In this document: positions 1 through 5,542 of the stretch, in pieces
How the letters are laid out: each line of letters starts with the position of its first letter
How positions within the stretch are numbered: the first letter of the stretch is position 1
From: Deltaproteobacteria bacterium
GTDB lineage: Bacteria; Myxococcota_A; Polyangia; Polyangiales; Houyiibacteriaceae
Assembly: GCA_019309605.1 (NCBI GenBank)
Contig: JAFDFW010000178.1
Location: forward strand, 1 to 5,685
Reading direction: 5' to 3'
Length of the DNA: 5,685 bases
Translations under genes and position numbers: made by a program
The notes under the pieces: model-generated
What the model was told of the DNA's origin: nothing
What the model saw: the letters and a program-made list of their open reading frames with translations, nothing else
Database searches by the model: none

Positions 1-47
1 CTGCCTTCACGTCGGGGTGGTTGGGCTTGCTGCTCTTCGCAGTGGCA

Positions 48-64
48 CGCCGCTTCAGGCGGCG
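48..64 (-). terminator. GC hairpin across the peroxiredoxin stop codon
   Basis: CGCCGC and GCGGCG form a perfect six-base-pair stem around a five-base loop that includes the TGA stop. No T-run follows on the minus strand, so this is not a standard intrinsic terminator. It may shape the 3' end of the transcript or be chance in GC-rich DNA. The 54 bases beyond the stop hold no gene I can support. Confidence 0.25.
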
Positions 65-516
65 AGCTGCTTGACGACGTCGAGTGCTTCGCGGACGTGC
101 TTCTTCGCGTTGAGTTGCGAGTTGAAGACGTGCTGCACGGTGCCGTCCCGATCGATCACGTACGTGACGCGCCCAGGGAGCAGGCCCATCGTCTTGGGTA
201 CGCCGTAAGCCTTTTGTAGGGCCTTATCCCGGTCGCTCACTAGCAGGAATGGCAGGCGGTGGTGAATCGCAAAGCTCTTGTGGCTCTTCTCGCTGTCCTG
301 GCTGACGCCGATCACGACCGCGCCTGCCTCGACGAAGTCCTCGAAGCTATCGCGGAACGTGCAGGCCTCCACGGTGCACCCTGGAGTCTCATCCTTCGGA
401 TAGAAATAGAGAACCACGGTCTTCTCGCCGCGGAACTGTGACAGCGAGATTGTATCGCCGTTCTGTGTGGTCTTGGTGAAGTCTGGGGCGCTCGCGCCCA
501 CGCCGATACTCGTCAT
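55..516 (-). CDS. bcp: Thioredoxin-dependent peroxiredoxin, Bcp/PrxQ type
   Basis: Read from the internal ATG at 516, this is a complete 153-residue protein, the usual Bcp/PrxQ length. It reduces hydrogen peroxide and organic hydroperoxides in the cytoplasm, normally with electrons from thioredoxin. The active-site stretch YPKDETPGCTVEAC covers residues 39-52: Cys47 is the peroxidatic cysteine, Cys52 sits five residues on where atypical two-Cys PrxQ enzymes keep the resolving cysteine, and Thr44 and Arg116 are the expected helper residues. The N-terminus, with APDF at 10-13, is typical of the family and argues for a start here. GGAGG lies six bases before the ATG. The frame is also continuous with the upstream reductase, so a fusion protein is formally possible. 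With the likely indel corrected, the gap between the two genes is 44 bases, which would make them a reductase-peroxidase operon. Confidence 0.85.
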   Translation of the reverse strand: MTSIGVGASAPDFTKTTQNGDTISLSQFRGEKTVVLYFYPKDETPGCTVEACTFRDSFEDFVEAGAVVIGVSQDSEKSHKSFAIHHRLPFLLVSDRDKALQKAYGVPKTMGLLPGRVTYVIDRDGTVQHVFNSQLNAKKHVREALDVVKQLAA

Positions 517-1593
517 GGCCTGCCTCCGGCCGGGAAAGTAGCACCCATGTCCCAGCGACCCTAGTACTCGGCGTCGAAGTGCGGGTCGCGCCTGGCAGGC
601 GAGGACCCAACCGCGTTCGATGTCGCTCGGCTCGAGCGCGTCGTGGGTGGCCATGTTGACCTCGCCGCTCTTGAGCAGGGCCATGCAGCAGCCGCAGTAC
701 CCATCTTCGCACGACGAGGGCGGCTTGTGGCCTGCCTTAACCGCCGAAGCAAGTAGCGTCAGGCCCTTCTCGTAGGGCACCTCGTGGGACTGTCCTTCGA
801 GCAACATCTTGAAGGACTCCGGAATCTCGTCGTCGGATTGCTCGGGGACCACGGCAGCGGACGCGTCCTTGCGATCCGGATCGATCGGCGAGATGAACCG
901 TTCGAACTTGGTCTGCCCAGCGTCGATGTTCGCGGCCTTGAAGGCCTCTTCGACGGTGTCCATGTACCCCGTTGGACCACACACGAAGAACTCTCCATCC
1001 TCCCATCCGCGAATGTGCTCCTGAACTTCTCCGATCGACATGAGGCCGCTGTCGCTATCGAGATGATGGATGACCTCGAGACGCTCCGGGAACTCGGCAA
1101 GCCAAAGGTCGATGTCGCCTTTGAAGATGATCGAATGCTCGTCACGGTTGGCGTAGATGAGCTTCACGTCGCGTGTGGTCGTCCTGAGCGCGGATTTCAA
1201 AATCGAGAGGACAGGCGTGACGCCGCTCCCGCCGCCCAGGAGCACGATCCCATGGTCGCCCTCGTTCGAACGCATCACGAAGCGCCCCTCCGGTGGCTGC
1301 ACGAGAATCGAGTCCCCGACCTTGACGCTGTCGTTGAACCAGTTGGAGATTCGTCCGTCGTCGACCCTCTTCACCGTCACTTTGAGCCAGGGATCGGTCT
1401 CCGGCGCGCTCGACAGCGAGTAGCAACGGTGGAGCCGCATACCATCCCAGGGGACCTCAAAAGTCAGAAACTGACCGGCTCGATAGCGGAACGCCTCGCG
1501 CAGCGATTCGGGCACCGCGAGGATATAAGACCTCGCATCGTGTGTTTCTTGAACGATTCCAGCTATGTGAAGCTCATGAAAGTCCTCGGGCAT
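55..1593 (-). CDS. FAD/NAD(P)H reductase with [2Fe-2S] ferredoxin domain, in one open frame with a peroxiredoxin
   Basis: The 512-residue open frame has three modules. Residues 1-105 form a ferredoxin-reductase-type FAD domain with the RCYSL motif at 56-60. Residues 115-235 form the NAD(P)H domain, with GGGSGVTP at 120-127 and CGPTGYM at 205-211. Residues 260-335 form a plant-type ferredoxin with cysteines 295, 300, 303 and 333 in the CX4CX2CX29C spacing that binds a [2Fe-2S] cluster. This order matches the one-component reductases of the PaaE/KshB/HmpX type, which pass NAD(P)H electrons through FAD and the cluster to an oxygenase, desaturase or similar partner; the partner is not in this window. 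The ATG at 1593 has GGAGG nine bases upstream. Residues 336-359 resemble neither family, and the Bcp-type peroxiredoxin starts at residue 360. A one-base shift near 583-585 would end the reductase at the TAG at 561-563 (about 343 residues), so the true gene is probably 561-1593. The domain calls are firm; the fusion is doubtful. Confidence 0.85.
   Translation of the reverse strand: MPEDFHELHIAGIVQETHDARSYILAVPESLREAFRYRAGQFLTFEVPWDGMRLHRCYSLSSAPETDPWLKVTVKRVDDGRISNWFNDSVKVGDSILVQPPEGRFVMRSNEGDHGIVLLGGGSGVTPVLSILKSALRTTTRDVKLIYANRDEHSIIFKGDIDLWLAEFPERLEVIHHLDSDSGLMSIGEVQEHIRGWEDGEFFVCGPTGYMDTVEEAFKAANIDAGQTKFERFISPIDPDRKDASAAVVPEQSDDEIPESFKMLLEGQSHEVPYEKGLTLLASAVKAGHKPPSSCEDGYCGCCMALLKSGEVNMATHDALEPSDIERGWVLACQARPALRRRVLGSLGHGCYFPGRRQAMTSIGVGASAPDFTKTTQNGDTISLSQFRGEKTVVLYFYPKDETPGCTVEACTFRDSFEDFVEAGAVVIGVSQDSEKSHKSFAIHHRLPFLLVSDRDKALQKAYGVPKTMGLLPGRVTYVIDRDGTVQHVFNSQLNAKKHVREALDVVKQLAA
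523..527 (-). promoter_or_regulatory. Shine-Dalgarno site of the peroxiredoxin
   Basis: The minus strand reads GGAGG here, six bases before the ATG at 516. A perfect core at near-ideal spacing inside a supposed fusion linker is the main sign that the peroxiredoxin is translated from its own start. Confidence 0.7.
583..585 (-). other. Probable single-base indel at the end of the ferredoxin domain
   Basis: On the minus strand the reductase frame runs through a CCC triplet three codons after the last cluster cysteine. Leaving out one C gives Ala-Cys-Gln-Ala-Arg-Pro-His-Phe-Asp-Ala-Glu-Tyr and then TAG at 561-563: a short acidic tail of about the length expected after the last ferredoxin cysteine. 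The frame as written instead continues for 23 residues rich in Arg and Gly, using codons otherwise scarce here (GTA, CTA, AGG), before reaching the peroxiredoxin ATG. A sequencing or assembly error, a recent real mutation and a genuine fusion all remain possible. I favour an extra base. Confidence 0.55.
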
Positions 1594-1602
1594 CGGCTGG
1601 GG

Positions 1603-1607
1603 CCTCC
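1603..1607 (-). promoter_or_regulatory. Shine-Dalgarno site of the reductase gene
   Basis: The minus strand reads GGAGG nine bases before the ATG at 1593. This supports that start, which also gives an N-terminus that moves quickly into the FAD domain. Confidence 0.65.
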
Positions 1608-1625
1608 AACTAGAACGTGTTTCGC

Positions 1626-1652
1626 TTTATGGCACCGCCACCGTGCGGTCCA
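1626..1652 (-). promoter_or_regulatory. Weak promoter-like pair with an inverted repeat upstream of the reductase
   Basis: On the minus strand TGGACC (1647-1652) and CATAAA (1626-1631) are 15 bases apart, each matching four of six bases of the sigma-70 consensus, about 30 bases before the reductase ATG. The spacing is short. An inverted repeat ACCGC/GCGGT with a six-base gap (1634-1649) overlaps the spacer and could be an operator. Both signals are weak and could be chance. I saw no CIRCE-like element in this divergent region. Confidence 0.2.
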
Positions 1653-1708
1653 GCCGGCGAAGTCAGTGTGGCGGGGGATTTCTGGATCCAGTAGCCTGTG
1701 TAGTCCCT

Positions 1709-1713
1709 GGAGG
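1709..1713 (+). promoter_or_regulatory. Shine-Dalgarno site favouring the Hsp70-like start at 1724
   Basis: GGAGG lies ten bases before the ATG at 1724. The two other possible starts, GTG at 1643 and ATG at 1766, have no comparable site, so 1724 is preferred even though the conserved ATPase fold begins only about 20 residues later. Confidence 0.5.
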
Positions 1714-1723
1714 CCACTTCCTC

Positions 1724-2917
1724 ATGGACCTCACTCCCAACAGACCCCAGATACATGCCTGGCCGATGCCCGTCCGCAAGCGCAAGACCGTAGGAATCGA
1801 TCTTGGTACCACCAATACGGTGATAGCCCGGAATTTCGCCTCCCTCCCCATTGAGGGGAGCGGCTGCATCATGCCGTCCGCCGTCGCGTTCGCGCCGAAC
1901 GGAGCCACCCTCTTTGGCAAGGCGGCGCGGCGCCGGCGGGGAATGGATCCGAAGAACACGATCCTTTCCGCCAAGCGTATCATTGGCGCTCGCTGGCACT
2001 CGTCCTACACGACCCAGTTTCGCGAGCACTACCCGTACGACCTGGTCGAGGGGCGGGATGGCTGGGCGGTTTTCAAGACCCGCGCTGGCCTCGTGTGTCC
2101 CGTCGAAATCGGCCGCACGGTCGTCAGCGGCTTGTGTGCGCTCACCAAATGTCCAGTCCAGGACGTGCACGCCGTCGTGACGGCCCCTGTGGGCTTCGAT
2201 CAGCGTCGCCGAGAGGCCACGTCACTCGCGGTTTCCAAAGCGAAGTTCGCTTCGGTTCGGGTCATCGAAGAGCCGATCGCCACCGCGCTTGCGTACTTGC
2301 ATCGCAGCAGCTTGAAGTACGCGTTCGTGTACGACTTGGGTGGAGGCACCTTCGATGCGGCGGTCGTCGATTGCAGCAGCTATCCGTTTCGCGTCATCGG
2401 TCACGGCGGCGATGCGTACCTCGGTGGCGATGACGTAGACCGAACCATCGCGCTTCACGTCGCCGACCGGACGCTTGAGCGCGACGGCTGGGACCTCAGC
2501 AACGACGCGGTCACTTTCGATCGCCTGGTTCTCGCCTGTGAGCTCGCCAAATGCGAGCTCAGCGAGTCCGAGCAAGCGGCCATCGCGATCCCGAGCGTCG
2601 ACCCAGCAGCTCCTGAAAGCTGCGGCATCATTCCGATCACCCGCGAAGAAGTACAGCAACTCACCCTGGACCTGGTGCGCCGCACGTTCGCAATGTGCGA
2701 CGAAGTTCTGGCCCAAGCGGGCGTGAAGGCGCGCGATATGGAGGCGATCTTCTTGGCAGGTGGCAGCACCCTCCTTCCAGGCCTCCGCGGGTACATCGAG
2801 TCCTACTTCGGCAAGCGGCCCCGCTTCGATTTGGACCCGATGCAGGTCGTGAGCATGGGCGCCAGCCTGGCCGCCGCGCGCCCCGCCGTCGCAGAGCTCC
2901 TCGACCCCTGCGCCTGA
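1724..2917 (+). CDS. Hsp70/DnaK-like ATPase with nucleotide-binding domain only
   Basis: This 397-residue protein covers a whole Hsp70 nucleotide-binding domain. It has the phosphate-1 loop GIDLGTTNT (24-32), KRIIG (84-88) with the Lys equivalent to DnaK Lys70, the TAPVGF segment with Pro155 and Arg163 matching the DnaK proline switch, EEPIATALAY (182-191) with Glu183 equivalent to Glu171, the phosphate-2 loop VYDLGGGTFD (202-211), LGGDDVD (233-239), and the adenosine motif LAGGSTLLPG (344-353). It therefore looks able to bind and hydrolyse ATP. It stops 13 residues after the final SMGASLAA segment, with no DVLLL-type linker, substrate-binding domain or lid, and only 46 bases separate it from the next gene, so no lost domain lies downstream. 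DnaK has about 638 residues. It cannot be an ordinary DnaK; it may be a regulatory or client-specific actin-fold ATPase. The start could instead be the ATG at 1766, which would give 383 residues. Confidence 0.88.
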   Translation: MDLTPNRPQIHAWPMPVRKRKTVGIDLGTTNTVIARNFASLPIEGSGCIMPSAVAFAPNGATLFGKAARRRRGMDPKNTILSAKRIIGARWHSSYTTQFREHYPYDLVEGRDGWAVFKTRAGLVCPVEIGRTVVSGLCALTKCPVQDVHAVVTAPVGFDQRRREATSLAVSKAKFASVRVIEEPIATALAYLHRSSLKYAFVYDLGGGTFDAAVVDCSSYPFRVIGHGGDAYLGGDDVDRTIALHVADRTLERDGWDLSNDAVTFDRLVLACELAKCELSESEQAAIAIPSVDPAAPESCGIIPITREEVQQLTLDLVRRTFAMCDEVLAQAGVKARDMEAIFLAGGSTLLPGLRGYIESYFGKRPRFDLDPMQVVSMGASLAAARPAVAELLDPCA

Positions 2918-2922
2918 ACAGC

Positions 2923-2946
2923 AAAAGGGACAGTCCCCCTGGTCCC
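2923..2946 (-). terminator. GGGAC/GTCCC hairpin with T-run between convergent genes
   Basis: On the minus strand GGGAC, a ten-base loop, GTCCC and then TTTT make a weak intrinsic-terminator shape just after the channel gene's stop. The inner stretch GGGACAGTCCC (2927-2937, plus strand) is itself an 11-base near-palindrome. On the plus strand the same inverted repeat follows the Hsp70-like stop by nine bases but is not followed by T residues. The stem has only five base pairs, so efficiency is uncertain. Confidence 0.35.
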
Positions 2947-2963
2947 AACGGGTTCTGTGGCGC

Positions 2964-3791
2964 TCAGTTGGACAGCGCCTTGATGACGGCTTCGTCGAGG
3001 TGGACGTCCTGCTGTGGGAAGGGGATTCCGATGCCCGCCTCGTCGAGAGAGGCCTTACACGCACGGACCGTGGCTTGCCAGACGTCCCAGAAGTCCTCGG
3101 TCTTGCACCAGATTCGCACCTGCCAGTCGACTGACGAACCGCCAAGCCCTTTCAGGAAGACCTGCGGCGCCGGGTCCTTGATCATCCCGGGGATGTTCGC
3201 AGCGGCCTTCTCGAGGGCAGCCCGGGTCGCATCCACGTCGGCCGAATATTCGGCGCCCACATCGATATCGACGCGGCGCATCTCGTAGCCCGTGTAGTTG
3301 GTGATCGTACTCCCAAAGACGGCACCGTTTGGGATGATTAGCTTCTTGTTGTCGAGCGTTCGAAACTCGCAAGTGAACAGATCGATATGCTCGCAGGTGC
3401 CCTTTTCGCCGCTTACCTCGACGAAGTCGCCCACCTTGAAGGGTCGAAACGCCAGGAGCATGATGCCTGCGGCGAAGTTACCGAGCGTGCCTTGGAAGGC
3501 CATGCCGACGGCGAAGCCGGCCGCGGCCAACAGGGCGGCGAAGCTCGCGGTCTGAATTCCGAAGACACCAAGGCATCCGAGAACCGCCCCAATCAGAATC
3601 AGGTACCGCCCGAGCTTCGCAAAGAACCGCGTCAGGGTTGCATCGAAGTTGCGCTTCTCGAGCGCCGCCCGCACGCCTCGCTCCGTCCAGTTCGCGATGA
3701 CCCATGCGAAAAAGAGCGCCAGAAGAACGCCTAAGACTTTGGGACCGTACTCAATGAGCGGATCGATGTACTTGCTCGCGTCTACGTCCAT
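2964..3791 (-). CDS. mscS: Small-conductance mechanosensitive channel, MscS family
   Basis: At 275 residues this is close to the length of E. coli MscS (286) and has the same minimal plan. Three hydrophobic segments lie at about residues 17-35, 61-79 and 83-115. The third is the Gly/Ala-rich pore helix (AAAGFAVGMAFQGTLGNFAA, 89-108) and leads into FRPFKVGDFVEV (115-126), the start of the beta domain. IPNG at 153-156 is the classic MscS motif, and the C-terminal alpha/beta domain ends in the typical GIPFPQQDVHL (255-265). It would sit in the inner membrane as a heptamer and open under membrane tension, releasing solutes after hypo-osmotic shock. The ATG at 3791 has only a G-rich stretch as a possible ribosome site. 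It lies 25 bases after the TerB-like gene on the same strand, so the two are probably co-transcribed, and it converges with the Hsp70-like gene. Confidence 0.95.
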   Translation of the reverse strand: MDVDASKYIDPLIEYGPKVLGVLLALFFAWVIANWTERGVRAALEKRNFDATLTRFFAKLGRYLILIGAVLGCLGVFGIQTASFAALLAAAGFAVGMAFQGTLGNFAAGIMLLAFRPFKVGDFVEVSGEKGTCEHIDLFTCEFRTLDNKKLIIPNGAVFGSTITNYTGYEMRRVDIDVGAEYSADVDATRAALEKAAANIPGMIKDPAPQVFLKGLGGSSVDWQVRIWCKTEDFWDVWQATVRACKASLDEAGIGIPFPQQDVHLDEAVIKALSN

Positions 3792-3816
3792 GATGCCCCC
3801 GCTGGTCGAGCGACTG

Positions 3817-4143
3817 CTAGCGCAGTAGCTGATCGAGGATGATCAGGTTCTCAGCTTCCACGTCCTCGACGTTTCCATCGGACATGATCATCGCCTTGGC
3901 TGCGTCCAGGAACAGTTGCCGGTGCTCTTTTGGAATGTCTGCCGGGTCGAGGTCGTCGGCACGAGGCGGCAGCTCTAGCCACTTCGCGACCTGTTCCTGC
4001 TCTTCGTCGTCGAGGCCGAGGCGAACCACCATCTTCACGATGAACTCGCGCTCCGCATCTGCGATCTCGAGGTCCGCCCAGGCAAAGGAGCAGACGAACC
4101 TCATCAGTTGAAGCCTGTCTTCCCTGTTGAGAGCGTCCAGCAT
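3817..4143 (-). CDS. TerB-like (tellurite-resistance family) small helical protein
   Basis: This 108-residue protein is acidic, predicted helical and lacks a signal peptide or membrane segment, so it should be cytoplasmic. Two related acidic motifs, ADLEIADAE (23-31) and SDGNVEDVE (88-96), match the repeated A-D-G-x-[IV]-x-x-x-E pattern of the TerB/DjlA-N helical domain and frame the fold. The segment between them is short, so it is a compact version of a domain usually near 130-150 residues. TerB proteins are associated with metal binding and membrane-linked stress responses; the exact role here is unknown, and tellurite resistance should not be assumed from the fold. The ATG at 4143 gives a family-like N-terminus but has no Shine-Dalgarno at good spacing; the Met at residue 14 is a weaker alternative. 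It is the first gene of a probable pair with the MscS channel and is divergent from the E2 gene. Confidence 0.8.
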   Translation of the reverse strand: MLDALNREDRLQLMRFVCSFAWADLEIADAEREFIVKMVVRLGLDDEEQEQVAKWLELPPRADDLDPADIPKEHRQLFLDAAKAMIMSDGNVEDVEAENLIILDQLLR

Positions 4144-4268
4144 GCGCCGGACTCTACTCCGACCTGCGACGCAAAACTAGCGAGAAGAGAGCACCGCAAA
4201 AGCTGTACGCAGCACAACTTCAAGACGAAGCTACCATGGCGGGTTTTTTAGGCTATGGTGCGGCTCCG

Positions 4269-5528
4269 ATGGCCACCAAAGTGACCATGCCGCAGCTCGG
4301 CGAAAGCGTCGTCGAAGGCACGATTGGCAAATGGCTCGTCTCCGTGGGGCAGTCCGTCGCGAAGGACGAGCCAATCGTCGAAATTCTCACCGATAAGGCG
4401 GACAGCGAGCTTCCAGCTCCGGTCGCAGGCGTCGTGACCCAGCTGCTCGCGGCCGAAGATGACATCATCGCAGTGGGCGATCCGATTTGTGAGATCGACG
4501 AGAACGCGCAGGCTGGTGCAACCCCGCCGGCGGCTTCCGCTGATGCTCCAGCCGTCATGCATACGGGGGATGCGGGCTCCCCTCCGTTGACGTCTCCATC
4601 CGTTCGCAAACTTGCACGCGAGAAAGACGTCGACCTCGCGGGCATTCAGGGCTCAGGGGATAGCGGCCGCATCATGCGCGACGACGTAATGGCGGCGATT
4701 GGCGCCCCTACCGCACCCGAACGGATGGCGACCCCGCCTCCCCCTCCGCCCGCTCCCCGACCCGCGCAGCCGCCGGCACGTGTCACCGGCCCCTCGGGAG
4801 CGTTCCGCTTGCCACCTTATGTCCCGAAAGAAGGCGACGAGCTGGTTCCTTTCACGCGCCGCCGCCGAATCATCGCCGACCACATGGTCTACTCCAAACA
4901 GACCGCGCCTGACGTGGTCACGTTTGCCGAGTGCGACCTTCATCGGACGGCTGTGCTGCGAGATCAGCACAAAGGGCATTTCAAGAAAGAGGGCGTCAAC
5001 CTAACGTATCTCGCGTTTGCCATCGCGGCGACCGCCCGAGCCCTCCGGGAGTTCCCAGAGATCAACTCCCGCGTCCTCGACGACGCGTTTGTCAAGCTCG
5101 CCGAAGTGAATGTTGGCATCGCCGTCGACACGGACGAAGGCCTGGTCGTCCCCGTGATCCGCAACACAGACGACCTGACGATTCGCGGCGTAGCCCGCGC
5201 GGTCGCCGACGTCGCGGAGCGAGCGCGCTCCGGCAACCTCACACCCAACGACCTCGCCGGCAAAACCTTCGCCATCTCGAACCCCGGCCGCCGAGGCAAC
5301 CTCGTCGGCGGCGCAATAATCTCCCAGCCCAACGTCGCCATTCTCCGTCTCGGCACGATCAAGAAGCGCGTCGTCGTCATCGAACACGAGGGCGAAGACG
5401 TCATGGCGATTCACCCGGTGATGCACATGGCGTTGACGTATGACCATCGGGTGGTGGATGGGGTGCACGCGAATGGGTTTTTGTATCGGATTGCCGAGAT
5501 TCTCGAATACGGGGACTTCGAGCTCTGA
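4269..5528 (+). CDS. Dihydrolipoamide acyltransferase, E2 subunit of a 2-oxoacid dehydrogenase complex
   Basis: The 419-residue protein has the standard E2 order. One lipoyl domain (about 1-77) carries the lipoyl lysine in TDKAD (Lys43). An Ala/Pro linker is followed by a peripheral-subunit-binding domain (108-144, with SPSVRKLARE and GSGDSGRIMRDDV) that holds E1 or E3. A proline-rich linker (about 155-187) leads to the catalytic core (192-419) with ISNPG (336-340) and the active-site DHRVVDG (392-398; His393 and Asp397). It moves acyl groups from E1-bound thiamine diphosphate to CoA in the cytoplasm. Whether the substrate is pyruvate, 2-oxoglutarate or a branched-chain 2-oxoacid cannot be settled from the sequence; it looks closer to the branched-chain/pyruvate type than to SucB. 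No E1 or E3 gene is in view. I chose the ATG at 4269 because MATKVTMPQLGES is the family N-terminus; an in-frame ATG at 4236 would add 11 residues. Neither start has a clear Shine-Dalgarno. Codon use changes sharply in the last 41 codons. Confidence 0.95.
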   Translation: MATKVTMPQLGESVVEGTIGKWLVSVGQSVAKDEPIVEILTDKADSELPAPVAGVVTQLLAAEDDIIAVGDPICEIDENAQAGATPPAASADAPAVMHTGDAGSPPLTSPSVRKLAREKDVDLAGIQGSGDSGRIMRDDVMAAIGAPTAPERMATPPPPPPAPRPAQPPARVTGPSGAFRLPPYVPKEGDELVPFTRRRRIIADHMVYSKQTAPDVVTFAECDLHRTAVLRDQHKGHFKKEGVNLTYLAFAIAATARALREFPEINSRVLDDAFVKLAEVNVGIAVDTDEGLVVPVIRNTDDLTIRGVARAVADVAERARSGNLTPNDLAGKTFAISNPGRRGNLVGGAIISQPNVAILRLGTIKKRVVVIEHEGEDVMAIHPVMHMALTYDHRVVDGVHANGFLYRIAEILEYGDFEL

Positions 5529-5533
5529 GCGAC

Positions 5534-5542
5534 GGGGGGGGG
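5534..5542 (+). repeat. Run of nine G after the E2 stop
   Basis: Nine consecutive G residues lie five bases after the E2 TGA and touch the hexamer array. Such a tract is prone to replication slippage and to sequencing length errors. It lies outside any supported gene, so no phase-variation role can be argued from this window alone. Confidence 0.9.

Noticed and set aside
1..54. End of another minus-strand gene left of the peroxiredoxin
   Set aside because: One frame reads plausibly (Ala-Thr-Ala-Lys-Ser-Ser-Lys-Pro-Asn-His), but there is no standard start codon or ribosome site in view and the stretch is too short to support a call.
17..441. Small plus-strand frames of 60-63 codons
   Set aside because: Both lie antisense to the peroxiredoxin coding sequence and have no domain, signal or ribosome-site support.
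784..1854. Long plus-strand open frame of 356 codons
   Set aside because: It runs antisense to the reductase gene, whose FAD, NAD(P)H and ferredoxin motifs are unmistakable. The antisense translation has no recognisable domain, and its end overlaps the Hsp70-like gene in another frame.
2917..2963. Remnant of a lost Hsp70 substrate-binding domain
   Set aside because: The 46 bases after the stop show no linker-like or beta-domain-like translation, and the MscS gene begins directly after them.
2222..3145. Minus-strand open frame of 307 codons
   Set aside because: It is antisense to the Hsp70-like ATPase and overlaps the end of the MscS gene. Its translation is low-complexity, rich in Arg and Ser, with no motif. 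It is a product of high GC content.
4144..4268. Sigma-70 promoter for the E2 or TerB-like gene
   Set aside because: I looked for -35/-10 pairs on both strands. TTGAAG (minus strand) and TATGGT (plus strand) occur, but neither has a partner at proper spacing, so no promoter is claimed.
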